A stretch of 53,987 nucleotides of DNA from Aeromicrobium sp. (GCA_025965115.1 JAOPXO010000081.1:1-53987), one strand, 5' to 3'; positions 1 to 7,539 are shown, counted from the first letter of the stretch. The notes: generated by a model not told the origin, from the letters alone. Numbers and translations: made by a program.

Positions 1-612
1 AAGCCGCGCTGGCTCAAGTCATTCGCGGGCAACCTGCCCGACCTCACAGCACCAAACCTCGCCGCCCCCGGTGAGGCCAAAGGCCCGACATTCTTCGGGG
101 CGTACTACGAGTGGATGACCACCCCGCCCCCGTCGTGGGAAGACGTGGAGTGGATGCGCACGGAATGGGGCGGCCCGTTCATGCTCAAAGGAGTCTGCCG
201 GGTCGACGACGCGCTACGCGCGGTCGACTGCGGCGTCACCGCGATCTCAGTCTCCAACCACGGCGGCAACAACCTCGACGGAACCCCTGCACCCATCCGC
301 GCGCTGCCGGCCGTGGCTGACGCCGTCGGCGATCAGATCGAGGTGCTGCTCGACGGCGGCATCCGCCGCGGCAGCGACGTCGTCAAGGCCGTCGCCCTCG
401 GCGCCCGCGCAGTCATGATCGGACGTGCATACCTGTGGGGTCTCGCAGCCAACGGACAGCCCGGTGTCGAGAACGTCCTCGACATCCTGCGCAGCGGCAT
501 CGACTCAGCGCTTCTCGGGCTCGGCGTCTCCTCAATCCACGAGCTGACGCCCGGGCACCTCGTCATCGATGACGGATTTGGGCGCACGCTCGGCGCCCCG
601 GCGAAATCATGA
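1..612 (+). CDS. mftD: Pre-mycofactocin synthase MftD, C-terminal part
   Basis: The gene is open from base 1, so its N-terminal half lies outside the window. It belongs to the FMN-dependent alpha-hydroxy-acid dehydrogenase family; MftD oxidises the AHDP intermediate to pre-mycofactocin, the redox-active form of the peptide cofactor. Visible signatures are the FMN/active-site stretch SNHGGNNLDGTPA near base 255 (ordinary lactate oxidases have SNHGGRQLDG, so Asn-Asn points to MftD) and the phosphate-binding DGGIRRGSDVVKA and GRAYLWGL segments. Its stop overlaps the mftE start by 4 nt, and SDR and mftF genes follow, which supports the mycofactocin assignment over a generic lactate dehydrogenase. 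Confidence 0.9.
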   Translation, partial: KPRWLKSFAGNLPDLTAPNLAAPGEAKGPTFFGAYYEWMTTPPPSWEDVEWMRTEWGGPFMLKGVCRVDDALRAVDCGVTAISVSNHGGNNLDGTPAPIRALPAVADAVGDQIEVLLDGGIRRGSDVVKAVALGARAVMIGRAYLWGLAANGQPGVENVLDILRSGIDSALLGLGVSSIHELTPGHLVIDDGFGRTLGAPAKS

Positions 613-1328
613 CCGCGCTCTCCGAACACACCTGGCCCGAGCTGGCCGGGCGTCCGCTCGTGCTCGTCCCAGTTGGCTCAATCGAGCAGCACGGTCCTCA
701 CCTCCCGCTCGACACAGACACAACGATCGCCGTCGCCGTGTCCGAGGCAATCGCCCGCGAGCTCGATAGTGACGTGCTCGTCGCACCACCGCTCAGCTAC
801 GGCTCAAGCGGTGAGCACCAGAGCTTCGCCGGCACCAGCTCGATCGGCACGGATGCCCTGCGCCTTGTGGTGGTAGAACTCGTCCGATCCATGAGCACGT
901 GGGCCGACCGGCTGGTGTTCGTCAACGGCCACGGCGGCAATGTGGCGGCGCTGTCGAAGGCAGTGTTCCAGCTGATCGCAGAGCAGCACGTGGTCGGCTG
1001 GGTACCTTGCGCAACCGAGGATGTCGACTTGCACGCTGGCATCACCGAAACCTCGCTGATGCTGCACCTGCGCCCCGGGTCGGTGCGGCTCGATCGTGCA
1101 GAGGCAGGGGAGACGCGCACACTCACTGAGATCCTGCCACTGTTGATGGCCGGCGGGGTCGGCGCAGTCTCGCCCAACGGCGTACTGGGCGACCCGACTG
1201 GGGCCACGGCAGCCATCGGAGAACAGGTGCTGGCCACCATGACCGCCGACGCGGTGCGCCGCATACGCGACGGCTCTCCTGACGCCCGAGGCATGCTCCT
1301 CAGGTCGTCGATTGGCGCTCGCCGATGA
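609..1328 (+). CDS. mftE: Mycofactocin precursor peptide peptidase MftE
   Basis: Creatininase-family metal-dependent amidohydrolase of 239 aa. In mycofactocin synthesis MftE cuts the modified C-terminal Val-Tyr-derived unit away from the MftA leader, giving AHDP for MftD. The creatininase metal-binding motif GSIEQHGPHLPLDTDT lies near residues 23-38, NGHGGN near residue 107, and a Glu in the TEDVDLHAG region can complete the site. The ATG overlaps the mftD stop (ATGA) and the stop overlaps the next ATG, so it is translationally coupled within one operon. Creatininase itself is the alternative name, but the operon context decides. Confidence 0.9.
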   Translation: MTALSEHTWPELAGRPLVLVPVGSIEQHGPHLPLDTDTTIAVAVSEAIARELDSDVLVAPPLSYGSSGEHQSFAGTSSIGTDALRLVVVELVRSMSTWADRLVFVNGHGGNVAALSKAVFQLIAEQHVVGWVPCATEDVDLHAGITETSLMLHLRPGSVRLDRAEAGETRTLTEILPLLMAGGVGAVSPNGVLGDPTGATAAIGEQVLATMTADAVRRIRDGSPDARGMLLRSSIGARR

Positions 1329-2122
1329 ACCGCGTTGCGTTGGTGACCGGCGCCGCCCGAGGTATCGGTGCCGCGACCGTACGAACGCTGGTCAACGACG
1401 GCTACCGGGTCGTTGCGGTCGATTCGTGTGACGGTGATGGCCCGAACCGCCCTGATGGCATCGCCTATGCGCTGGGCACCCGCGACGAACTCGATCAGGT
1501 CGCAGCCGAGTTCCCCGACCAAGTGCTGGCACGGGTGGCCGACGTCCGGGATCGCGCAGCACTGGCTGCTGCTGCCGCCGATGCGGTCCATAACTTCGGG
1601 TCATTGGATGCCGTCGTGGCGGCCGCCGCGGTGATCGCAGGAGGTCTGCCATTGTGGGAGACTCCCGATTCGCACCTCGACTCACAATGGGACGTCGACG
1701 TCCGCGGAGTGTGGAACACCGCAGCCGTCACCATCCCGCTCATGCTGACCGGTCCTGATCCGTCGACTGGGCGCTTTGTCGCCGTCGCATCAGCCGCCGG
1801 TTCGCACGGACTATTCCGCCTCGCTGCATACAACGCTTCAAAGCACGCTGTCATCGGATTGGTGAAAGGACTGTCTGCCGATCTGGTTGGGACCGGCGTC
1901 ACCGCTTGTGCGGTATCCCCCGGCTCGACCCGCACCAGGATGCTCGATGCCACCGCCGCTCTGTACGACCTCTCCGATGTCGAAGAGTTCGCCTCGTCAC
2001 AGGGCGTACGGCGGCTGTTGGAGCCGTCGGAGATCGCCGCCACGATCGCGTTCTGTTGCTCGGTCCAGGGTGCGACAGTAAACGGGTCCGTTGTTGCGGC
2101 CGATGGTGGATTCGGTCAGTGA
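1325..2122 (+). CDS. Mycofactocin-coupled SDR family oxidoreductase
   Basis: Short-chain dehydrogenase/reductase of 265 aa. The Rossmann glycine motif TGAARGIG lies at residues 8-15, the catalytic Ser in VASAAGS, and Tyr-x3-Lys as YNASK, followed by the PGSTRTRM cofactor loop. The region after the first Rossmann strand is longer than in classical SDRs (an insert near residues 35-60), as in the mycofactocin-dependent subfamilies that hold NAD non-exchangeably and use mycofactocin as external electron acceptor. It lies between mftE and mftF, overlapping both by 4 nt. The alcohol substrate cannot be read from the sequence. Confidence 0.85.
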   Translation: MNRVALVTGAARGIGAATVRTLVNDGYRVVAVDSCDGDGPNRPDGIAYALGTRDELDQVAAEFPDQVLARVADVRDRAALAAAAADAVHNFGSLDAVVAAAAVIAGGLPLWETPDSHLDSQWDVDVRGVWNTAAVTIPLMLTGPDPSTGRFVAVASAAGSHGLFRLAAYNASKHAVIGLVKGLSADLVGTGVTACAVSPGSTRTRMLDATAALYDLSDVEEFASSQGVRRLLEPSEIAATIAFCCSVQGATVNGSVVAADGGFGQ

Positions 2123-3516
2123 CGCTGCCTGCGAGATTTGCCATCCGCCTGGCGTCAGGGACGCGGGTGCGCGACCACGGTCGCACGCTCATCGGCGGTG
2201 CACCTCTCCGCGTCAACCACCTCAGCGCTCACGCGCGACACCTGTTGCGTGACGGAACGCTAGTTGTCGCCGACACCACAACCGGCCGGCTCGCTGAACA
2301 GCTCCTCGCATCCGGCATGGCCGAGCCCGTCACCGCCCTGCTCGAACCGGTGCCCCTCGACCAGGTGACCTGCGTCGTTCCGGTGCGGGACCGTCCGGCT
2401 GGCTTGGATCGCCTCTTGCCGAGCCTCGACGGGCCAATGCGGGTCATCGTGGTCGACGACGCCTCGATCCACCCGGAGCGAATCGCCCGTGCAGCCGCGC
2501 GTCATGGCGCCGGTTTCATTCCACTGCACCGCAACGTCGGCCCGGCGGGCGCCCGTAACGCCGGCCTGCGTGAGGTCACCACGCCCTACGTCGCGTTCAT
2601 CGACTCCGATGTCGTCATCGACTCCGACGCGGTAGGTCGACTGCTTAGGCACCTGCGCGATCCCAAGGTTGCGATTGCCGCGCCACGCATCCTGGCGCTC
2701 GACAGCGACAAGTCGTGGATCGGCCGGTACGAAGCTGCCCGCTCCTCGCTCGACCTCGGCCCGGATTCGGCCCTCGTGCGGCCACACTCGACAACCGCGT
2801 GGGTGCCGTCGGCCGTCTTTGTCGCCCGCGTCGAGGCACTTGGCAATGGCTTCGACGCCTCGATGACAGTGGGAGAGGACGTCGACTTGGTCTGGCGCCT
2901 CGATGCTGAAGGCTGGCGAGTCCGATTTGACGCCGACGTCGTGGCCCGGCACGAGCATCGAACCGCTGCGAGTACCTGGTTGCGCCGCAAAGCCTTCTAC
3001 GGCTCCGGTGCCACACCGCTCGCCGCTCGACACGGAGCCAAGGTGTCACCCGCCGTACTGACCCCCATCGGTGCTGCAACGGCGATCGCCGTCTTGGCGC
3101 AACGGCGATGGTCATTGCCGGTCATCGCATCGCTGTCCGGCGTCATGGCGTGGCGCCTGTCCAGGACCCTCAGCAGCAGCGACCGGCCAGGGCGTACCGC
3201 AAGCGAGCTCACGCTACTCGGGGTTTCAGCCAATCTCGCACAGGTCATGCACCTCCTGCTCCGCCACTGGTGGCCGGCAGCAGCCGTTGGCGCGTTGTTC
3301 TCGCGACGCATTCGACAGGCGCTCGTTGTAGCCGCAGCGGCCGACACGCTGATCGAGCGACAGAGGCTTGACGCCGACCTCGACCCTGTCCGCTTCGCCA
3401 TCGCACTTCGCCTTGACGACCTCGCCTACGGCGCAGGACTCTGGGCTGGAGTGCTACGTGGACGCTCGATGCGGGCGCTACTGCCGCACATACATTTGAG
3501 TCGCCGCGCGCCCTGA
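2119..3516 (+). CDS. mftF: Mycofactocin glycosyltransferase MftF
   Basis: Family 2 glycosyltransferase of 465 aa that starts at a GTG overlapping the SDR stop (GTGA). MftF adds beta-1,4-glucose units to (pre)mycofactocin. Residues about 85-290 form the GT2 domain: VIVVDDAS near residue 112, the VGPAGARNAGL loop, the metal-binding DSD within FIDSDVVID near residue 160, and the acceptor-side GEDVDLVWRL near residue 253 (ED and a QxxRW-like Trp-Arg). Hydrophobic segments near residues 310-350 and 375-400 suggest membrane association. The N-terminal 80 residues resemble the extra MftF N-terminal segment. It is the last gene of the mycofactocin operon here; a structured non-coding gap follows. Confidence 0.88.
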   Translation: MTLPARFAIRLASGTRVRDHGRTLIGGAPLRVNHLSAHARHLLRDGTLVVADTTTGRLAEQLLASGMAEPVTALLEPVPLDQVTCVVPVRDRPAGLDRLLPSLDGPMRVIVVDDASIHPERIARAAARHGAGFIPLHRNVGPAGARNAGLREVTTPYVAFIDSDVVIDSDAVGRLLRHLRDPKVAIAAPRILALDSDKSWIGRYEAARSSLDLGPDSALVRPHSTTAWVPSAVFVARVEALGNGFDASMTVGEDVDLVWRLDAEGWRVRFDADVVARHEHRTAASTWLRRKAFYGSGATPLAARHGAKVSPAVLTPIGAATAIAVLAQRRWSLPVIASLSGVMAWRLSRTLSSSDRPGRTASELTLLGVSANLAQVMHLLLRHWWPAAAVGALFSRRIRQALVVAAAADTLIERQRLDADLDPVRFAIALRLDDLAYGAGLWAGVLRGRSMRALLPHIHLSRRAP

Positions 3517-3856
3517 CCTGTGCCCGCCAAGGTCCCGAGGCTTGTTCGCGGCGTAGCTCGCCGCCATGGAGCGAATGGAGCCGCTTCGCGGCCCTGTGTT
3601 TGTTGTCTTCTCCCTCCCGGACGCTCCAGTTTCGGCCGCCCGAGGCTACGCGCAATAGCCGCTGCGCGGCGAGCTCCGGTCGCAGAATTTCTCTCGGCGC
3701 TTCGCTTGTTTCCGAGAAAACTTCTGCTCCCTTCGCCCCTTCAGGTTGACACTTCGCCGCTTCATGGCGGCCGGAACAGTCTCTTGCCCGGGAGGGGCGA
3801 AAAATTGTCAGCCGACCTAGGTTGACCGTCACCTCCGGGGCAGGAGGTCACCACTC
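3517..3856. other. 340-bp non-coding gap with clustered hairpins and nested long-range pairing
   Basis: No convincing gene. Four short GC stems occur: 3548-3553/3559-3564, GCCGC/GCGGC at 3580-3592 and again at 3658-3670, and GCCGC/GCGGC at 3756-3771. A bulged stem TTTCTC/GAGAAA lies at 3688-3719. Two nested long helices enclose much of this: CCCTCCCGG (3612-3620) with CCGGGAGGG (3788-3796), and CGGCCGCC (3633-3640) with GGCGGCCG (3766-3773). It could be a structured RNA, an origin or transfer region of the adjacent mobile element, or an island boundary. A strong AGGAGGT ribosome site at 3843-3849 at its right end serves the next gene. Confidence 0.5.
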
Positions 3857-4396
3857 ATGTCACCAACGTCTGATCCAGGACTCCGTGCCAGCCGCGCTGA
3901 TGGTTTCGTTCACGTCCGGCTCACCGGCCCGATCGCGGCCCGTGCCTACTCGTTTGGGAACGCGGTCCGGTTGGGGAATGTCACCCTTGTCGTCGGTGAT
4001 GCGGAGGCAGCGCGCAGTATCGCCCTGCTCGCGTTGTTGTTCCAGGACGCTGCACTGCGATTGGGGCCCACATATGTGGGGCGGCGAGTCGATGACGTTG
4101 CCGCGACGGAGGTCACGGCACTGGTGTCGCTCCATGGTCCCCAGCCGCTCAGTGACTTCAGGCTCACGCCTGCGGGCGCAGTCCACAATTGGTGCGGAGA
4201 GGCTTCGGTCACGTCCGGATCGGTGCGATTCACGTTCAAGGATCGGACGGCGGCCGAGACCGCCGCACGGGTACTGGAGTTGGCCTATGAGGATGCGCGC
4301 CACCACTATGCGGGGCTGTTGGAGTTTGCGGAGTTCAAGGTCGCGCGCGACCGTCACCGGCGGATGAACAAGCGGCGCCGTGGTCTGCCGGTGTGA
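3857..4396 (+). CDS. Hypothetical protein (179 aa)
   Basis: The start is firm: AGGAGGT lies 7 nt before the ATG. I do not recognise the family. The protein is a soluble-looking alpha/beta mix without a signal peptide or membrane segment and has a strongly basic C-terminus (RHRRMNKRRRG). A run of hydrophobic residues at about 50-60 (SIALLALLFQDAAL) looks like a buried helix. It is the first gene after the mycofactocin operon and lies beside a minus-strand ssb and a small HTH gene, so it probably belongs to the mobile element. The basic tail would suit nucleic-acid contact, which is inference only. Confidence 0.65.
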   Translation: MSPTSDPGLRASRADGFVHVRLTGPIAARAYSFGNAVRLGNVTLVVGDAEAARSIALLALLFQDAALRLGPTYVGRRVDDVAATEVTALVSLHGPQPLSDFRLTPAGAVHNWCGEASVTSGSVRFTFKDRTAAETAARVLELAYEDARHHYAGLLEFAEFKVARDRHRRMNKRRRGLPV

Positions 4397-4465
4397 GACG
4401 CGCTCGTCCACAGCGGAGCCGGTGACCGATGAAGTCACCGGCCCCGCTGCTGGATGCTTCGAGTC

Positions 4466-4648
4466 ATGGACGAGGTCGAGCGGATGCTGTGGTTGCTGGA
4501 TGAGTTGTGGGCCGGGGTGCAGATCGACGACGACAACACCACCAGCGGCAAGCCACGATCAGTCGGCCTGATGGCGGGGGAGCGGAGACGCCTGCCGGCG
4601 CCGCTGGCCCGGTCCTGCGCGTATCGATCGCTTGCGGAACGCGGGTAG
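4466..4648 (+). CDS. Possible small hypothetical protein
   Basis: A 60-codon frame starting MDEVERMLWLLDELWAG, an amphipathic acidic helix, with a less convincing remainder. An in-frame ATG lies 12 nt upstream. I see no good ribosome site for either start, and the end overlaps nothing. Kept because the N-terminal helix looks protein-like and the slot between 3857-4396 and the minus-strand HTH gene is otherwise empty; it could equally be a chance frame. Confidence 0.28.
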   Translation: MDEVERMLWLLDELWAGVQIDDDNTTSGKPRSVGLMAGERRRLPAPLARSCAYRSLAERG

Positions 4649-4692
4649 CGCGCGTGCCGTCTTGCCTGGGCCAACGACGATCCATTGGGTTG

Positions 4693-4905
4693 TCATGGAC
4701 GTGGTTCTTGATCGTGGGGCGGGTGTCCGAGGTTGTACAACCATTCACTGATGGCTGCCGGTTCGTAGCGGATGATACGCCGGCCGATGCTCAACCATTC
4801 GGGGCCTTTGTTCTGCCGCCGCCAGAGGGCGAGGTCGTCGGTCGTGACACCGAGGAGGGCGGCCGCCTTGGTCTCTGTGAGGAGTGGTTCGTTGAGGTCA
4901 AACAT
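4693..4905 (-). CDS. Small helix-turn-helix DNA-binding protein (excisionase-like)
   Basis: A 70-aa protein with a MerR/excisionase-type winged HTH: LLTETKAAALLGV (helix-turn start), LALWRRQNKGPEW (recognition helix) and IRYEPAAISEWLY (wing and last helix). This HTH_17-type pattern is usual for excisionases and small regulators of integrative elements. Its ATG overlaps the end of the upstream ssb gene by 8 nt, so the two form one minus-strand operon. In an element with a recombinase remnant the likely role is Xis or control of excision; a plain autoregulator is the alternative. Confidence 0.75.
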   Translation of the reverse strand: MFDLNEPLLTETKAAALLGVTTDDLALWRRQNKGPEWLSIGRRIIRYEPAAISEWLYNLGHPPHDQEPRP

Positions 4906-5290
4906 CGGCGCGGACCTCGTCCCTGGTGGCGGGGATGTTCTTGGTGATGTCGACGGTCGCGAACGTCAGGGAGGCGCCGAGGGCCTCGACGATGACGGTG
5001 TCTCCGGTGCGTTTGGTTTGGGTGGTTGGGTCGGTCCAGGTGCCTGTTTCGATGCGGCCGGTGACGAGGACGGTGGCGCCTTTGGGGAGGGTGGAGATGT
5101 TCTCGGCGAGCCGACGGAAGGCTTTGATCCGGTGGCGGGTGGGTTCGGCGTCGACCCACTGGTCTCCGTCCTTGGTGCGCCGGTTCACCAAGACAACTGC
5201 TTCGGTCACGGGTGTGCCGGTGTGGGTGGTGAAGCTGAGGGTTGGTGTGTCGGTGAGGTTGCCTTCAAAAGTGATGGTGCTGTTCAGCAT
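4898..5290 (-). CDS. ssb: Single-stranded DNA-binding protein (mobile-element type)
   Basis: A 130-aa OB-fold protein. The N-terminus MLNSTITFEGNLTDTPTL follows the bacterial SSB pattern, the central part has RHRIKAFRRLAENISTLPKGATVLVTGR, then VIVEALGASLTFATVDI. It is shorter than chromosomal actinobacterial SSB (usually 150-200 aa) and lacks the Gly-rich linker and acidic DDxPF tip, which is typical of plasmid or AICE copies. The ribosome site AAGGAG lies 8 nt upstream of the ATG. It leads a two-gene operon with the HTH gene. Its promoter region holds a large hairpin (5404-5526), so it may coat single strands formed during replication or transfer of the element. Confidence 0.85.
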   Translation of the reverse strand: MLNSTITFEGNLTDTPTLSFTTHTGTPVTEAVVLVNRRTKDGDQWVDAEPTRHRIKAFRRLAENISTLPKGATVLVTGRIETGTWTDPTTQTKRTGDTVIVEALGASLTFATVDITKNIPATRDEVRADV

Positions 5291-5677
5291 GTTGGGTTCT
5301 CCTTGTCGTGTTGAGCGTCAGCGGCCGGGTGGTTGCTGGGCGTCACGAGAACGCGAGGGACACAAACCGGACTGGATGTGGTTGTGACCGTGGGCCACAA
5401 AAGCCCCTGCTCCCGATAGATGCCGAACATGCGGCGGGACCGGTCGTCAAGGGTCGACGCAGGAGACATCGCTTGCCCTTGACGGCCGGGCTCGCCGTGT
5501 CAAAATGTGAGGCTCGGGAGCAGGGGTTGCCGACCGAAGGTCGGGAAGACATGGGGCGCTGTGCGCTCGGTTGTTGAGCCGAAGGCGAACCGCCAGACCG
5601 GGGGATCCTCGATCCACGGCGTTCGGAACGGTTCCGGTGCGATTCTCGGAGCAAGATATACATTTACCTATGGGTAA
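5291..5677. other. 387-bp gap upstream of ssb
   Basis: No gene supported; overlapping frames on both strands show no family pattern. The gap holds the ssb ribosome site and presumably its promoter near 5291-5340, the nested hairpin at 5404-5526, and an AT-rich palindrome at 5661-5680 at the right end. The truncated recombinase starts directly at that palindrome, so a deletion may have ended here. Confidence 0.5.
5404..5526. repeat. 123-nt nested inverted repeat / hairpin
   Basis: The outer arms are a perfect 13-bp inverted repeat: CCCCTGCTCCCGA at 5404-5416 and its complement at 5514-5526. Inside, CGGCG (5432-5436) pairs with CGCCG (5493-5497), and a 14-bp helix joins 5440-5453 to 5476-5489 (core GTCAAGGG/CCCTTGAC, one G-U if RNA). 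All three helices are nested and collinear, so one strand can fold into a long arm with a 22-nt tip. No target-site duplication is seen. Position beside ssb suits a single-strand or double-strand origin, an oriT arm, or a structured RNA; a MITE-like relic is another option. Confidence 0.75.
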
Positions 5678-5680
5678 ATG
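5661..5680. promoter_or_regulatory. AT-rich 20-bp perfect palindrome, candidate operator
   Basis: Arms CATTTACC and GGTAAATG flank TATG. The second arm contains the ATG of the recombinase fragment. It is an isolated AT-rich block in GC-rich surroundings and has the size of a dimeric repressor site, possibly for the HTH protein of the element. It may also mark the junction where the recombinase gene was truncated. Confidence 0.5.
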
Positions 5681-6007
5681 AGACAGCTTCTCGACACGAC
5701 CACACCCGGCTACGACTTTGATCCGTTGGGATTCGTATTTGCCGCGCCCGGGCCCCTCCATAATCGCTCGAAATGGGAACCGAGCAACAACTCGAGTGCC
5801 ATTCGAGCTCTCCTCGACCGAGCCGGCCTTGACTGGGCGGTTCCACACACCTTCCGGCGCACGGTGGCAACGCTCCTAGACCAAGAAGCCGTCCCGCTGC
5901 CCAGGATCGCCGACCAGCTCGGTCACGGCGACCCGGCCATGACTATGAAGAAATATCTTGGACGTGACCCACGCGGTGACAAGGCGGATATCGCAGGCTA
6001 TCTGTAG
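5678..6007 (+). pseudogene. Tyrosine recombinase/integrase, C-terminal remnant
   Basis: 109 codons match only the C-terminal end of a phage-type integrase: HTFRRTVATLLD (H-x-x-R box), then QLGHGDPAMTMKKYLGRD, with LGH and the nucleophilic Tyr of KKYLGR. The N-terminal arm domain, the core-binding domain and the first catalytic Arg are absent, whereas intact enzymes have about 350-450 aa. I find no continuation upstream in another frame. The element has probably lost its own integration function, or the fragment comes from an older insertion. Confidence 0.8.
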
Positions 6008-6321
6008 CGGAGTGGCGCTATAGAGTTCGTGCCACCAGATCCACAAGGAAACTGTCCTCGTCACCGCCCTGGAGCGATTGGACCGGCTGCCGATCCATCT
6101 TCAATTTGCGACCCTCCGATGCTCGCGCTAATCGCGACTCTCTATCGGGAGTGCCGTACGGACGGGCGAGCGACTCGCCGGGATCGGTTGGCTCGCTTTC
6201 GGATACGTGCCGCCACATCGCGCTATATCCTTCGTGTGTGATTCACTTGCCCTTCCCGCGGAACAATCGCGGGGGCATCGTTCGTTGTATCAGTGGTGTA
6301 ACGAGCTAGGAGGCGCTTACG
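6008..6321. other. 314-bp gap, no gene seen
   Basis: Short frames here have no protein-like character. The only structure I see is a small stem CCCGCG/CGCGGG at 6255-6273 without a T-run. The right end carries the AGGAGG ribosome site (6308-6313) of the next gene and presumably its promoter. Base composition is less GC-rich than in the flanking chromosome. Confidence 0.45.
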
Positions 6322-6795
6322 TTGTCCGCAAGTCATGACCTTCTTGGTCGTAAAGCAAAGGCTGCGACGAAATCTCGCATTGTAACGATATCTGGCGGTG
6401 CGCATGGCAAGTATCCGTCGCGCGGCCAAACGTTCATTAACGCCACCAAACTACTTGGTCATAGTGATTTCTCCTCCACCCTCGACTTGGCGTGGTCATT
6501 GAATCCGGGCTACAGGTACCAGCCGAATGATGACTGGAGGGCCGTCGGGACCGACCTGATCGAAGCCATGGTCGAGGTTGGTCTTTCCAAGCATGACGCG
6601 CGCCTTCTCCTCGTTCGGATCCTCAGTCGGGAGGGCGCGAAAATGCCCGCCCGAAGCCGCCGTGAAATTGCTCGCCTTGTTCGTGAATTGGACGTTCCTC
6701 GTCAGCATCAGAAGCCTGAGGGAAAGTCTCAGAAAGCGGGGAAAGGGAGCGCCGACCCTAGGGTCGAAGTCGTCAAGAAGCTGAGAAAGTCTTGA
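6322..6795 (+). CDS. Hypothetical protein, first gene of a DUF2335 pair
   Basis: 157 aa from a TTG start with AGGAGG 8 nt upstream. No family recognised. The centre (about residues 50-105) reads as helical (GTDLIEAMVEVGLSKHDARL, then REIARLVREL) and the C-terminal 30 residues are highly basic and disordered (KPEGKSQKAGKG), which suggests nucleic-acid or ribosome contact. There is no signal peptide or transmembrane segment. Its stop overlaps the TTG start of the DUF2335 gene by 4 nt, so the two are translationally coupled and probably act together. A toxin-antitoxin or two-part defence module is conceivable but unproven. Confidence 0.7.
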   Translation: MSASHDLLGRKAKAATKSRIVTISGGAHGKYPSRGQTFINATKLLGHSDFSSTLDLAWSLNPGYRYQPNDDWRAVGTDLIEAMVEVGLSKHDARLLLVRILSREGAKMPARSRREIARLVRELDVPRQHQKPEGKSQKAGKGSADPRVEVVKKLRKS

Positions 6796-7328
6796 GCGAG
6801 TCGTCTCCTGAGCCACGAGATGCAGGAGATCCGCATTCCGCGATCCAGTCAAGCGCTGAGGAGCGAAATGCCGAACTTGAACAGATCGAAACGGACCTTG
6901 CGGAGGTTCTAGAGGGCGAACTCCAAGACCTGACCCCCGAGGCGAGGGCGACTCTAGAGCGAATTACGTACAGCCTGACCGAGATGTGGCAAGGACCTCT
7001 CCCAGATCCTGGAACATTGGCAGGGTACAAGGATCTTGGAGACGAGGTCCTCGAGGAAGTTCTCGCTGGGGCTCGCGAGAACCGGCAGCACCGATTCCAC
7101 ATGGATCGATCTCTGGCCAATACCGCACGCTTGTCATTGGTCCTGACGTTCCTATTCTCGATCGCTTGTCTTTGCGCCTCAGTACTACTTGTCGCAAACG
7201 ATCACGAAGTCGTAGGAGCATTGTTCGGAGTTGCAGGTGTGGCCCCAATCGCCAATGCGCTTGTCAGGGGTGGGGGCGACTGGACGGGCAAGCCGAGCGA
7301 TTCGGGCGAATCAACCGACGAGGAGTAG
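6792..7328 (+). CDS. DUF2335 family membrane protein
   Basis: 178 aa. An acidic N-terminal half (residues 1-75) with a predicted coiled helix is followed by the DUF2335 pattern: GPLPDPGTLAGYKDL, a helix ending in ARENRQHRFHMD, then two hydrophobic segments (about residues 118-140 and 143-160) separated by the short NDHEV loop, and an acidic tail. This hairpin of two transmembrane helices after a P-x-P-x-x-L-x-x-Y motif is the family signature. DUF2335 proteins are small predicted membrane proteins often found in phage-like or defence regions; their function is unknown. It starts at a TTG overlapping the previous stop. The SIR2 gene follows after 211 bp. Confidence 0.78.
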   Translation: MSESSPEPRDAGDPHSAIQSSAEERNAELEQIETDLAEVLEGELQDLTPEARATLERITYSLTEMWQGPLPDPGTLAGYKDLGDEVLEEVLAGARENRQHRFHMDRSLANTARLSLVLTFLFSIACLCASVLLVANDHEVVGALFGVAGVAPIANALVRGGGDWTGKPSDSGESTDEE

Positions 7329-7539
7329 TTCAGCGCGCGAGCCTTCGAGTTTGACGCCCACGAAGAGCGCACTCGACTACTGCTCAACTGGCATATATTC
7401 CTCGGCTAAGGTGCCTGCGCGGGGTTTCTCTGAAACAACTATGTGGAGCGTCGACTGTGCGCGAGCATGCGAACGGCCCGCCAAACCGCACTTGCGAGCT
7501 CGATCTGGAAGGATTGTCTCGAATAGATAGAGGTCTGGC

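Noticed and set aside
3517-3856. Small genes in the mftF-to-island gap
   Set aside because: Frames such as 3520-3825 have no ribosome site and consist of Arg/Ser/Pro/Leu runs caused by the repeated GC stems.
5404-5526. Integron attC site
   Set aside because: A long imperfect palindrome is suggestive, but RYYYAAC/GTTRRRY core boxes are not at the arm ends and no integron integrase is present.
5420-5677. N-terminal part of the recombinase in another frame
   Set aside because: I found no integrase-like residues in any plus frame; the region is the hairpin and its flank, so truncation rather than frameshift is the better reading.
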